A stretch of DNA of 64,000 bases, from NCBI RefSeq assembly GCF_030272615.1, contig NC_081415.1, positions 596,815,335 through 596,879,334 on the forward strand, in the 5' to 3' direction. Shown piece by piece: positions 24,241 to 35,825 of this stretch (positions within the stretch are counted from its first letter, which is position 1; each line of letters begins with the position of its first letter). The DNA comes from Cryptomeria japonica (taxonomy: Eukaryota > Streptophyta > Pinopsida > Cupressales > Cupressaceae). A model generated the notes under the pieces. It was not told the origin of the DNA. It saw nothing but the letters and a program-made list of their open reading frames with translations, and ran no database searches. The position numbers and the translations under genes are program-made.

Positions 24241-24612
24241 ATGATTGGAGCATGTCATCAGACCAACAAAATTAATAGAGAAATCTTTTTTCTGGATTTG
24301 ACGAGGAGAGCTACTTCTTATGGGGAGTAGCTGGATAAATTGATATGTTGGTATTTTGTGATAAGTTCTTTGAACTGATTATATTTGGTATTGTATTGCT
24401 TTGGCATTTGATGTAAAAGGGGGAGAGATATCTATGGAAAAACACTTTATCTTTTGGGGAGAGATTATTCCTAGTCGGGGAGATATTATGTATTTTGATT
24501 TTTGGTTAATGATCTCTATGGGAGATTGTTGGTTTTTGGTTTTTGGCATTTCTACTTTGGCACTTAGATGGTTTTTCCATCTTGTGTTGTCATCAATGCC
24601 AAAGGGGGAGAT
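24241..24612 (+). other. 3' untranslated region with polypurine tracts (truncated family B copy)
   Basis: Purine runs TATGGGGAGTAG, AAAGGGGGAGAGAT, TTTTGGGGAGAG and AGTCGGGGAGAT lead to the LTR-adjacent tract CCAAAGGGGGAGAT (about 24599-24612). The 83-codon open frame here is untranslated sequence. Confidence 0.7.
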
Positions 24613-25675
24613 TGTTGGTATTTTGGATATGTTGATATGGTTTTTTCATTGATGTCAACACTTTTCAAACACTTGAGAACACTTGGAGATCTTTGGTTAT
24701 GTTCACCAGCATGATTAGTGATTTATATGGAGTCACCAGTATTTGGTTAACTGATAGGATTATATTGTTCACCGACACTGAGGATGATCTGTTATCATCT
24801 GGAGATTACTTGGTTATGTCAAAGACATCATTTGGACACTTGGTCTTGGTGATTTGTTCATTGGTCTAATTGGGTTTGCATATTTGTTGTTACTACAAAT
24901 ATGTCCAGGATATGCATCGGCAAGCTTATCTATTCTAGATCAGCACGACACTTTATGAAGATGATTTATTATTATTGTAAATGCATTGAGCCAACATCAT
25001 GCATCGCATATTGATTCAGTTTTAATTGATTTTATTGTAATATCTTAGTGAGCTGACCTACACATTTGGTCTTAGGTTTTGGTATATATGTAAGATCTCA
25101 TTTATGAGACTCTGCGGTAGAGTGTGGAAAAAGATAGTAATAAGGTATATGCGAATATAAGTAGAGCTATACATGGAGAAATCATTAAAGATTAAAGGAA
25201 GGTTTGAAGAAGGAAAATCAGAGCTTAACCAGTACTAAATTAATCATATGAAGATTCTATTTTGAGTAGTACATTATCAATGGATTTAACCATCTAATTG
25301 TAGTCAGTGTAACTCCCATTTTGTTATTGAGTAGTGATCTCTAGGAAATTGGCCTTTCTGCATGTGCAGACTCCATATTGTACACACATACTATCTGTAG
25401 TAGTATCATCTGATTGTGGGTAAGGTTTCCCATCGTGGTTTTTCCCCTTACAGGGTTTCCATGTACAAATAATTGTTTTATGTGTTGTGTATGTTATTTG
25501 TCTATCTATTTCATACATTAAACTTTACTGGTACTGCAATTAACTGTTAAACTGTCTACTGACATTAAAGTTTGGTTTACCAACATTAAGCATTAAGTTT
25601 GGTTAAGTTAGTTTTGATTTGTATTCATTGGACAACTAATTCACCCCCCCTCTCAGTTGCCTCCGGGACCTAACA
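24613..25675 (+). repeat. Family B LTR shared by two copies
   Basis: TGTTGGTATTTTGGATATG to GGGACCTAACA, 1063 bp. A TATA-like GGTATATATGTAAGATCTCATT lies near 25080. It differs from the LTR at 30247 mostly by C/T and G/A changes, many at CG positions (for example CACCAGCATG versus CACCGGCATG). Confidence 0.95.
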
Positions 25676-25677
25676 AT

Positions 25678-25689
25678 TGGTATCAGAGA
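25678..25689 (+). other. Primer-binding site (tRNA-iMet type)
   Basis: TGGTATCAGAGA lies two bases after the LTR end and matches the iMet 3' end complement TGGTATCAGAGC at 11 of 12 bases. Confidence 0.9.
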
Positions 25690-25732
25690 ATAGTCCTCTT
25701 TTTTTGGAAGTTTAACAGCTTGAGGAGATCCA

Positions 25733-26700
25733 ATGTCTACTAACTATTTAAGGAAGGACAATCCAAAGCTTGATGGAACCAACTATGATATATGGAAGAT
25801 CAGGATGTAGACACATCTAAATTGCATTGGGAAGGACATATGGGATGTTATGAAGAATGGCTATGTCGTTCCTACTCAAGGTCAACCTATTCCACCAACC
25901 TTGGCTAAAGATGAGGAAAATGATTACAAAGCAAGAGAAGCACTTTTGAGCGCATTGTCTAATCAACAAATCATGGAATTATCAGATATATCTACTGCTA
26001 AAGCTATTTGGGATAAGTTGGAAACATTGAATGAAGGTCATACCACAGTCAAAATTGCAAAACTAGAATGCTTCCGGGTCAGGTATGAAAATCTAAAAAT
26101 GGAAGAAGATGAAAGGATTTTTGCTTTTATAGAAAGAGAATGAAATTGTTTTGGGTATACAATGTTGTGGAGGAACCTTAAGTGAAGATGAAATTGTTTC
26201 TAAAGTTTTGAGAGCTTTGCCACCAACATACAAAATGAAAGTAACTGCTATTGATGAATTGAGAACAATGCCTAATGAATCAATATCTAGAGACACTTTG
26301 GTTGGAAAACTTTCAGCTTTTGAACTTGAGGAATTTGGTCATGTTGCTACTATTAAGACATATTTAGCTTTCAAAGCATCATCATCATTTGCAACATCAT
26401 CATCATCATCTGAGAAATCTGATTGGAAACCCTTTTATAAAAGAGAACTTGAAGAAATTAGAAAGGAGAATGAAGAACTAGAAGAACTTGAAGCACTATT
26501 TGCAAGGAAAATGCCTAAAGGTCCAGTTGGAAGTATGAAGGTAAAGCACCATTTAAATTTTTTTACTGCAATAAGATTGGTCATATGGCTTCTAGGTGTC
26601 CTGATAGACATGAAAGATTGAAAGAAGAAGCTAAAAGAACATACAAGCCTAACCCTGAATATCAAAGGTACAGATTTAAGGAGAATAGAGACAAATAATG
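25733..26700 (+). pseudogene. Copia Gag (family B)
   Basis: ATG at 25733 (MSTNYLRKDNPKLDGTNYDI). A CAG-to-TAG stop follows at about 25808, where family A has a Gln- or Glu-type codon. The open part 25850-26143 includes AIWDKLETLNEGH and CFRVRYENLKMEEDE. A frame shift near 26143 leads into IQCCGGTLSEDEIVSK and RALPPTYKMK. A CAT/TCA run at 26383-26412 encodes a Ser-rich patch. Near 26555 the zinc knuckle reads FFYCNKIGHMASRC in a shifted frame, with the first Cys replaced. Related to the Gag at 16681 but clearly diverged. Confidence 0.9.
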
Positions 26701-28042
26701 TTACTATGCTAATGAAGGAGTTACTAATGATTTTGATAAGGAACTGACAGACAATGGATGTGATTTTTTTGCAATAACAGAAGATCAACCGACACCTACT
26801 ATTCAACCGGTAGAGCAGGCCCTGGTGGCTAAAATTGAATATAAAGATGAATGGATTATTGATTCCGGATGTTCACATAATATGACTAGTGATAAGAGTA
26901 AATTCTTAACCTTTCAAGAATACAATGGAGGTCTAGTAAGATTTGGAGATGACAAAGCTTGTTTGATCAGAGGAAAATGCACTATGTCTTTTGATGGTAA
27001 GCATAATACTGATAATGTTTACTATGTTGAAGGTTTGAAGCATAAACTTTTGAATGTTGGTCAATTAGTTGAAAAGGGATTTCAGTTACAATTCAAGAAT
27101 GGGAAATGCAAAATCATGAACAAAATTGGCTTAGAAATTGCAACCGGTAATCATACTAGAGGTAATATCTTTTATTTGAATAACAATGAGAAGACATGCT
27201 TGATTGCACATATTGATGAAAGTTGGTTATGGCATAAGAGACTATGTCATGTAAATTTTGAATGCATTGTGAAAATTAGTACAACTAAGGCAGTAAGAGA
27301 TTTACCTAAGATTGTTAAACCTCACAATCTGGTATGTAAAGAATGACAATTTGGAAAGCAAGTTAGAACAACTTTTAAGAGTATACCAAAAAAATCCAAT
27401 AATTTTCTTGACTTAATTCATACTGATTTATGTGGTCCAACAAGAACTAGAAGTTTACAAGGAGATAGGTATTTTATGCTAATCATTGATGATTATTCTA
27501 GAATGTGTTGGGTTACTTTTCTCAAGGAGAAATCGGAAGCTTTTGGGAAGTTCAAACTATTCAAGGCCATGGTAGAGAATGAAACTGGTAAGAAAATCAA
27601 ATGCTTGAGATCAGATCAAGGAGGTGAATTCACATTTAAGGATTTTAATACATTCTTTGAAGTGAATAGAATTAAAAGACAGTTATTAGCACCTTAGACA
27701 CCCCAACAGAATGGAGTTGTGGAAAGGAAGAACATAAATTTTTTGGATGTAGCTAGAAGCATGATATTAGAAGAAAATCTACCTCATGTGTATTGGAGAG
27801 AAGCAATCAATACAACAACCTACACATTCAACAAAGTTCACATCAAAGGTGAAATCAGTAAGACCCCTCATGAACTATGGTTTGGTAATACTCCTACTCT
27901 TAAATATTTCAGAATATTTGGAAGCAAATGTTATATTAGGAGAGATGGGTATATTGGAAAATTTGATCCTAGAAGTGATGAAGGAATATTTCTTGGTTAT
28001 TCATCTAAGAGAAAGGCATATAGATGTTTTAATAAGAGATAG
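26701..28042 (+). pseudogene. Copia protease and integrase (family B)
   Basis: The protease keeps WIIDSGCSHNMT (about 26855), then FGDDKACLIRGK and KLLNVGQLVEKG. The pre-integrase zinc block WHKRLCHVNFECI lies at about 27230. A stop replaces a Cys after VCKE at 27346. The core has LIHTDLCGPTRTRSLQGD, LRSDQGGEF and, after a CAG-to-TAG stop at 27697, PQQNGVVERKN, so the Asp-Asp-Glu triad is intact. WFGNTPTLKYFRIFGSKCY and EGIFLGYSSKRKAY follow, ending at a stop at 28042. Confidence 0.93.
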
Positions 28043-29881
28043 AAAAAAATCACTGAAAGTGCAAATGTGAAGATTGATGAACAGTTTAGAAGGTACATAG
28101 ACTCTGAACCGATAGTTGAGATAATCACAAATGAACCTACTATGAGCACACTGGTATAAAATGTTGATCTAGTCACACCAGCATCATCTGCAAAGTCCAC
28201 AATGACTGAAGAACAACAAGAAGTGTAAACACCCCAGTATGTAAGATTGAATTACTCTGAAAATCAGATAATTGGGAAGAAATATCAAGGTGTTATGACT
28301 AGAGGAAGACTGGCAAATGAAGAGTTATGTCTTATTTCTCAAATTGAACCAGCTTCAGTTAATGAAGCATGTGAAGATAAACATTGGATTAAGGCTATGG
28401 AAGATGAATTGGAACAAATTGAAAAGAATAACACATGGACATTAGCTCCACGACCTAAAGACAAAAATGTAATTGGAAGTAAATGGGTATTCATAAATAA
28501 ACTTAATGAAGATGGTAAGGTAATCAAAAATAAAGCAAGATTAGTGTGTAAGGGATATTCACAAAAAGAAGGAATTGATTACAATGAAACCTTTACACCG
28601 GTAGCTATAATTGAGGCAGACAAATTATTCTTAGCTTTTGTATCACACAAGAACTATAAAATATATCAAATAGATGTTAAATGTGCATTTCTGAATGGAG
28701 ATCTAGAAGAGGAAGTTTACATTGAACAACTTGATGGATTTTATTTGACAGATGACAAAGATATGGTTTTGTAGGTTGAGGAAAGCTTTATATGGATTGA
28801 AGCAAGCTCCAAGAGCTTAGCATGCTAGATTGGACAAATATCTTTTGAAGATTGGTTTCACTAAAGGTAATGTTGACAACAATCTATATTACAAAGTAAC
28901 TAATGATGACATCTTGGTTATTGAAGTTTTTGTTGATGATATAATATTTGGAGGAGAAGATGGATTGTGTAAAGACTTTTCTAATAATATGCATGAAGAA
29001 TTTGAAATGTCTATGATTGGGGAAATAAAATTATTTTTAGGATTGCAGATCTCACAGACTAATAAAGGTATATTCCTAAATCAATCAAAGTACTTGAATG
29101 AATTACTAAAGAAATTTGACATGGAAAACTCTAAACTGGTAAGCACACCTATGACTACAACTGATAATCTGTCTTTGAAGGATGAATCAACACCTATTAA
29201 TCTGACAAGGTACAAGTCTATGATAGGACGTTTACTATATTTGACACAAACAAGACCTGATATTATGAATGCTGTATTTATTGTTTCAAGATTTTAGAGT
29301 AATTCTAAGGAAAATCATGAATTAGCAATGAAAATGATTTTTTGGTATCTACAAGGCACAATAAATCTTGATTTATGGTATCCTAGAGATGAAAACTTTG
29401 ACTTATGTGCATACAATGATGCAAATCGGGCAGGAGATGTAGATGACAGAAAAAGCACCACCGGTGGAGCATTCTTTCTTGGTAGCAGACTAATTTCATG
29501 GTTGAACAAGAAACAATATTGCACATCTTTATCAACAATAGAATCAGAATATGTTGCAGCAAAAACTAATTGTACACAGGTATTATGGATTAAGCAAATG
29601 TTGAAGGACATAAAGGTAAAATGCAAGGAACCCATAATCATTTAATATGATAATATGGCAGCAATTGATATATCAAAGATTCTGGTATTTCATTCAAAAA
29701 CTAAACATGTTTCTATCAAATTCAATTTTATGAAAGAGAATATTGAAGCAAAAGAAGGGAAATTGGTTAATGTGAATACTAAAGAGCAAATTGTAGATAT
29801 CTTTACTAAACCTTTGCCTAAGGAAACTTTTGAATATCTTAGGGAGAAGCTTGGAGTTATACCCTCATTGGTAGAAACTTA
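28043..29881 (+). pseudogene. Copia reverse transcriptase and RNase H (family B)
   Basis: A short linker with stops leads to an open stretch 28247-28774: [36 protein letters not shown] and [20 protein letters not shown] frame shift near 28770 and a TGG-to-TAG change in the QAPRAW block break it. From 28830 it is open again with [12 protein letters not shown] (catalytic Asp pair intact), LFLGLQISQ and LLYLTQTRPDIMNA. After a stop at 29297 RNase H follows: YLQGTINLDLWYPRDENF, KSTTGGAFFLGS, STIESEYVAAKTN, a stop at 29645, and KEQIVDIFTKPLPKE, ending at 29881. Confidence 0.93.
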
Positions 29882-30246
29882 GACAATTGGAGCATGGCAT
29901 CAGATTGATAGAATTAATAGAGAAATCTTTTTTCCAGCTTTGATGAGGAGAGCTACTTCTCATGGGGAGTAGTTGGATAAATTGATAAGTTGGTATTTTG
30001 TGATAAGTTCTTTGAGCTAATTGTATTTGGTTTTGTATTGCTTTGGCATTTGATATAAGAGATATGTATGGAAAAACACTTTATCTTTTGGGGAGAGATT
30101 ATTCGTAAGGGGGGAGATATTATGTATTTTGATTTCTGGTTAATGATCTCTTTGGGAGATTGTTGGTTTTTGGTTTTTGGCATTTTTGCTTTGGCACTTA
30201 GATGGTTTTTCCATATTGTGTTGCCATAAATGCCAAAGGGGGAGAT
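29882..30246 (+). other. 3' untranslated region with polypurine tracts (family B)
   Basis: Purine runs CATGGGGAGTAG, TTTTGGGGAGAG and AAGGGGGGAGATA lead to the LTR-adjacent tract CCAAAGGGGGAGAT at 30233-30246. It is about 90% like 24241-24612 by eye, but lacks the GGGGGAGAG run at about 24418 because of a small deletion near 30055. Confidence 0.7.
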
Positions 30247-31314
30247 TGTTGGTATTTTGGATATGTTGATATAGTTTTTTCATTGATGTCAATACTTGTC
30301 AAACACTTGAGAACACTTGGAGATCTTTGGTTATGTTCACCGGCATGATTAGTGACTTATGCAAAGTCACTGGTATCTGGTTAACCGACAAGATTATATT
30401 ATTCACTGACACTGAAGATGATCTGTTGTCATCTAGAGAGTACCTGGTTATGTCAAAGGCATTGTTTGGACACTTGGTCTTGGTGATTTGTTCATTGGTC
30501 TAATCGGGTTTGCATATTTGTTGTTACCGGCAAATAGGTCCACGATATGCACTGACAAGCTTATCTATTCTAGATCAACATGACATGTTATGAAGATGAT
30601 TTATTATTATTGTAAATGGATTGAGCCAACATCATGCATCACATATTAATTCATTTGCAATTGATTTTATTGTAATATCTTAGTGAGCTGACCTACACAT
30701 TTGGTCTTAGGTTTTGGTATATATGTAAGATCTCATTTATGAGATTGTGTGGTAGAGTGTGGAAAATGATTGTAACAAGATATACATGAATATAAGAAGA
30801 TCTATACATGCATACATCATTCAATATTGAAGGAAGGTTTGAAGAAGGCAAATCAGAGCTTGACCAAAATTGAATCTAGCATATGAAGATGCTATTTTGA
30901 GCAGTACATTATCATTGTATTTAACCATCCAATTGTAGTCAGTGTGACTCCCATTTTGTGATTGAGCAGTGAGCTCTAGACAGTTGGCCTTTCTGCATGT
31001 GCAGACTCCATATTGTACACACATACTATCTGCAGTAGTATCATTTGATTGTGGGTAAGTTTTCCCACCACGGTTTTTCCCTTTATAGGGTTTCCACGTA
31101 CAAATAATTGTGTTGTGTTGTGTATGTTATTTGTCTTTCTTTTTCATGCATTAAACTTTATCGGTACTACAATTAACTATTAAACTGTCTACCGGCATTA
31201 AATTTTGGTTTATCGACATTAAGAATTAAGTTTGGTTAAGTTAGTTTTGATTTGTATTTATTAGACAATGGATTTACCCCCCCTCCCCCTCTCAATTGCC
31301 TCTAGGACCTAACA
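30247..31314 (+). repeat. 3' LTR of family B copia
   Basis: TGTTGGTATTTTGGATATG to AGGACCTAACA, 1068 bp. It contains the TATA/GTAAGATCTCATTTATGAGA segment near 30720. The following bases (CAAAATCGATG) return to the minus-strand unknown gene. Confidence 0.95.
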
Positions 31315-31795
31315 CAAAATCGATGCAAACTTCACATCATTCTCCAAAACATCACTGATAGTCATTTCTCTGTTGCTGAACTTGGAACGAGTAGTCACTA
31401 TCACTATGTCATTCGATACTTTCCTTAAGCTAGGTACTTCACTGGATTCACTGAGGCATGTCACAACTCAAATTGCCTATTTATTGATCTTGTGAGGCCT
31501 GTCAAGCCACATAAACCCTTGTCTTGAATAACTTTATACTCTAGTTTGAGGTTTCCCAAATTTTCTATCAGTGTTTGTTATATAGGTCCAACATGTCCAT
31601 TTTAACAGCCTCCTCAAGATCATAATGAATGTATGCCCTAATATCTTCATTGTGAAGAACGTCGTAAGGTACCGAAGAAAATGCACCTTCTAGATCAACT
31701 TCAACAGACTTGAAAGGGTGTTTCTTGAAAACAAGTCTGGCCTTGTCCTTAATCTCCATGACCAATGGGGTAGCAATACCAAAAGCTAAATCCAT
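31315..31795 (-). pseudogene. Unrecognised protein, N-terminal part (interrupted gene)
   Basis: The ATG at 31793-31795 (MDLAFGIATPLVMEIKDKAR) follows GTAAACCCTAAATTTGAA, a plausible leader. The frame is open for 75 codons to 31568 (VDLEGAFSSVPYDVLHNED, then acidic helices). It then shifts but continues recognisably as WLDRPHKINK, SESSEVPSLRKVSNDIVIV and TISDVLENDVKFASIL, ending at 31315 against the copia LTR. The protein style and strand match the segment that starts at 15424 (LDVKGKVQW). I infer one gene cut by the copia nest. No known domain was recognised. Confidence 0.5.
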
Positions 31796-32149
31796 TTCAA
31801 ATTTAGGGTTTACAAAAATAGATAGTCTGAATAGATAAATACCTTGATTTGCATTTGGGTGCTGAAATTCACTAAAATCGCTATTGAAATCGCTAAATCA
31901 CTTTTCGCTGCTTCTCTGCACTATTCATTTGATTGCATTGTGTCAAATGAAGCTTTCAAATTCTTTTTTAACCTTCAAAAACCTAATTATTCTTTGTAAT
32001 AAATGCAACAACTGTTTACCTTGATTTTTATGGAGTTGCTTACTGGAGCATCAAATCTCTTCTGAAACTTCCAAATAACATCTACACATATGATCTAAGC
32101 CTTATGCAACCTTCTAGAATCAATTGTAGATCACTGAAGAGGGGTTTCT
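31796..32149 (-). other. Leader or promoter region of the unrecognised gene
   Basis: No coding potential is seen. On the minus strand it reads into GTAAACCCTAAATTTGAA just before the ATG at 31795. A purine/pyrimidine-mixed stretch with AGCGATTTCAATAGCGATTT (an imperfect repeat of AGCGATTT) lies near 31880. A clear TATA box was not found. Confidence 0.35.
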
Positions 32150-32560
32150 TATAATTTGTATGTAAAGCTCCCCCTAAGGCATACAACCCTACTTATTAGA
32201 TAAAGATCCCACACCGGATTCAGGTGCAAATCCATTGTCAGCTTTGGATTCATCTTTTCTAACCCACATCTTCTTATGCTTGTCTTTGATCTCTTCTACC
32301 TTCACCTTTCCATTCTCATATGATTTGTTTTTGTCTACCAGAGAACTAATCTTGCTTCTATAGTACTTTACAATGTGATGAGTTTTATTGCATGCATGAC
32401 AAACAACATTCTTCTACATAGGTCTGAAGTTCATCTGATTTGGTCTCATCTTACACTAGTTAGAGATATGTCCAAACATCCCACAAGCATAGCACCTCTT
32501 GTTCTAGAAGTTTCTAATTAAGTGAAAAGTAGGTTTTGAAGGGGCCTTGAAACCCTTTAC
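32150..32560 (-). pseudogene. Gag-like zinc-knuckle relic (left part)
   Basis: Minus-strand translation gives CYACGMFGHISN-stop-C, one CX2CX4HX4C knuckle with a stop inside, then VVCHACNKTHHIVKYY, a second knuckle whose last Cys has become Tyr. A Lys-rich tail (KVKVEEIKDKHKKMWV) follows. Stops near 32420 and 32465 show decay. Paired knuckles of this kind are typical of retroelement Gag. The related relic at 34100-34460 lies on the other side of a LINE segment and may be the same protein. Confidence 0.65.
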
Positions 32561-32566
32561 ATCAGA

Positions 32567-34085
32567 TTAAAAAATAGATATAACATTGAAAGCCCATCTG
32601 AAAGAACAATCAGAACAAAAATAGGGACTGCCCCTAGAGACAACAGACAACCCATACAAAGAAAAGGCCAGAAAAATCAGCCTAAACAACCAACTACAAG
32701 GGCCCTCAAGATTTGCAATTGGCCTTGTGGGAAGATGATTCATATCAAAAGAAGGTTTGGAAATCTTAGAATTCTTCCCCTTAACAGTAATCCAACCTTC
32801 TTCAACTTTAGCTACCGCAACTGACCAATCCAAAGGGCCCATCACCGATCTTTAAAGACTGGGAAAAAGAGTGTCTGAAGAGGGCGCAACAACCATCGTG
32901 GGCACATGATCACAACCAACGGAAGAAGTTGTGCCAAAGCCCTGTGAAGAAGTCGACGGGGTAAGAGATACCATCGTGAGCACATGACTCCAACCAATAG
33001 ATGGGGCAAAAGTTGTGTCAACACATGGTGAAACCAATGGGGTAAGAGACAACAATCCATTTTTAGTAGAGGGGACAACAACATCCTGTATCACAACATC
33101 TTTAATCATAGTAAAATCCTTAGTGGAATTTGAAGAATCTTTCATAGTCAATAAAGAGTTCAAACCAACCAAGGTAGAAACCCCAACATCCAATGAATCC
33201 TTAGGAGATTTCCTAACCGTATAATGTCAATGATAGGCCCCCGACCACCAAGAGGCTGAAGAATTTTTCTTCTCAAGCCCACAATTCTCTACCACATGGC
33301 CAATTTTGAAGCATCTACAACACCTAAAAGGAATACCCTCATAATCCAAGGTCTGGACCCAGCTGCCAAAAGAGGAGTTAATGGCAATCTCAACTAGCAG
33401 ACCCTTAGAAACATCTAGCTCAACTAGAATGCAATAAAGCCCATAGGAATCATTGTCCACCATAATGAAGCTCCCAATAGCATCACCAATTTCATCAAAG
33501 AGAGAATCAATCCACAAGTGAAGAGGAAGGTAAGGAAGCCTAACCCAGACCAAAATTTTGCTGAACATCTTAGAAAGGGGATTAAAATTAGAGTGCCAAG
33601 GTTTCACCAAAAGTGACATATTATCTTTCTCATAGAAAAAACTTTCAGACATGATTTTTCTTCTATAATTAGCATCCTCAAATTTAGCAACAAAGAAAAC
33701 TTTATCCATAGGGAATATGTGAATTGTACTAGAAATGAGGGGATCCTAGTGCTAGGAAATCCATTTATGCAACTCTAGGAGGCTAGGTTAGATACCATTG
33801 AATCTACAGATTGCACTATGATCTGTGAAGACCTTAACATTGTTCTCTATTTCCTATTCAGACTCCTTATTCACATTAATATAAATAACACAGGAAATAG
33901 GGATAAACGCTCTCCCAACCCCTTTGTGTGAAGAAGGAGGCCTCTTATATTTTTTATTAGAGTCAGGGTGAGGGCCCCCGATGGCCATCAACACCCAAGA
34001 AGGACCATTGACAACAACCCTTACCGTGCAAACAAGGACATCATCAGTAGGAGGCATGTAGGAGAATAGGTGAGAGAACCAGATG
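32567..34085 (-). pseudogene. LINE ORF1 (DUF4283 and zinc knuckle)
   Basis: ORF1 of a plant L1-type LINE, an RNA-binding protein. The N-terminal part is at 34057-33854. The conserved DUF4283 domain is at 33709-33227 (VFFVAKFEDANYRRKIM, LLVKPWHSNFNP, ILVWVRLPYLPLHLW). It ends with the knuckle CCRCFKIGHVVENC and the sequence SSASWWSGAYH. A Ser/Pro/Val-rich C-terminal part runs on to about 32760 in shifted frames (GWITVKGKNSK). ORF2 (endonuclease and reverse transcriptase) is absent. The frame joins a short T-rich tail that ends near 32567. Confidence 0.82.
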
Positions 34086-34099
34086 GTGGCTAAGATTTC

Positions 34100-34460
34100 A
34101 AAATCTCCATCGCATGCAGTAAGTTTTTTTCATATATTAAAGATGGGTGCAAAAGATTTGTTCTGGAAGTTGTTCATTACTGCTCTACACATATTTGACT
34201 TGTCACCTTTGCATATGAAACAATGACTGGTAAAGGTAGGAACATTATTCACGTTGTTCATTCCATTATTCATCCTGCTTCTGCACTGATTCGCCATATG
34301 ACCAATTATTGCACAAGTAAAGCATCTACCACTGAATTTATGAGCATTAGGTTATCTTACCGAAGGATTCTTTCTCTTCTTCTGATTAGGTTTTGTATTG
34401 CCTTGCCCAAATCGGGAGTATTCACCTTTGTTAAATACTAGTCATCGCGTGTCCTTTCAA
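34100..34460 (-). pseudogene. Gag-like zinc-knuckle relic (right part)
   Basis: Minus-strand translation gives EYSRFGQGNTKPNQKKRKN, a stop, then CFTCAIIGHMANQC, a perfect CX2CX4HX4C knuckle, an Asn-rich spacer, and CFICKGDKSNMC, a shortened second knuckle with no His. It ends near 34100, where the LINE segment starts. The plus-strand 72-codon frame at 34223 is its shadow. Confidence 0.65.
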
Positions 34461-35782
34461 TGTCTCTGACTTTCCAACATCTCTATAGTGCCTCTCCCTA
34501 AGTCATATTTCTCTTTTGAACATCAATAGATATCTTTGATATAGCTTAGTCTACTTAATGTTGATTTGATGGTATTTTATTATGTACTAACCCTATCTAT
34601 GATGAGGATGACTATGATATGCCCGATGTTTACGAGCGTCTTCTATTGTGTTTGTGATAAGGGACAATGTCATATCACTCTTGTGAGCATGAAATGATGT
34701 TGTAATTTAATTTCACTTGTTTGTTTATTTCATGATATATTATTATATATGTTGTTGCAGACGTGTTGGCGATGACAAGTTTGCAGGTACCAAACATCGA
34801 CTCCACATGGTTTCACAAGTCTGAGTGTGTCTTATCCCAATGGTAAGTTGATCGGAGTTGACAGGAAATCCCATCCTATGCTCTAGGTTTAAGTTGATTA
34901 CGCTATTCAGTATAGTGTCTTGGTGTGAGTTGTTGTTTAGCGCTAAGTGGTTATATGAGTTATTCTTGTTGAGTAGCATGGTTATTATTGATTGGTTTAA
35001 TTATTATTAATAAATTAATTAAATGGATTTATATAATTTAATAATATTAAATTAAATTAATGGGTTTATATAGTTTAGAATAATAAATTAAATAATTAAT
35101 TGATATAAATATTTAAATGTTATTGTGTGATTATTATTATTAATCCTTTGGTTTTATATTTAATTTAATGATTTAATATCACCTTGGTATATCAAGGATT
35201 ATTTATTGATAATGAGGATTAATTATTACTTAGTTAATTATTTGTGATAGTTATCTATACCTTTTGATTATTTAATTAATGGGATTTTATGATTATTTGT
35301 GCCCATGGTTTATTTATATCAGTTGATAATAATTATCTTATCTTATTATCTTGGTTATTTAATTAATTGTTTATTCTATCTACCCTATTTTACCATTGGC
35401 TGAAAGCATGGTAAGTTAGATAAATAATATTTTATATTATATTTTCCTTTTTATGTGGTATGATGGGTTGGAGATATATTATTTTGTAATATTTCTATTG
35501 ATTGACATTTTCTATAGTTTATGTTATGATTTTCTATATATTGGATTTCCTGTGCATTCACTCGAGTTGGCTTCTGAGAAGAATTTTCTATACATTCAAC
35601 TTAGCTTTGGATTTTATTTTTTTGGTTGCTTGAGGATTGTTTGGATTACTCTTCATCAGATCTTTCTTGGTTGTAACTCTATTGATTTGGGTTGGAGATT
35701 CTAGCTTGATCTTCGCATTTGGTTTCTAAAAGATTGTCTACATAGTGTTATCCATGAAAGATTATCTTTGGGTAGCATGGGA

Positions 35783-35785
<3 letters not shown>

Positions 35786-35821
<36 letters not shown>
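35786..35821. repeat. (AT)n microsatellite
   Basis: About 18 uninterrupted AT repeats. Confidence 0.97.

Positions 35822-35825
<4 letters not shown>

Larger units (their letters stand above)
24613..31314 (+). mobile_element. Family B Ty1/copia element, part of a tandem array
   Basis: LTR (24613-25675), primer site, gag, protease, integrase, reverse transcriptase, RNase H, polypurine tract, LTR (30247-31314), about 6.7 kb. Upstream lies a second partial internal region that uses the same left LTR, giving partial internal-LTR-internal-LTR. The protein is full length apart from stops and frame shifts. The protease DSG, integrase Asp-Asp-Glu and FVDD motifs are all still visible, so it decayed after being functional. 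Confidence 0.94.

Noticed and set aside
15420-31319. Single target duplication around the whole copia nest
   Set aside because: TCAAG on the left and CAAAA on the right do not match, and the nest is made of at least three separate events.
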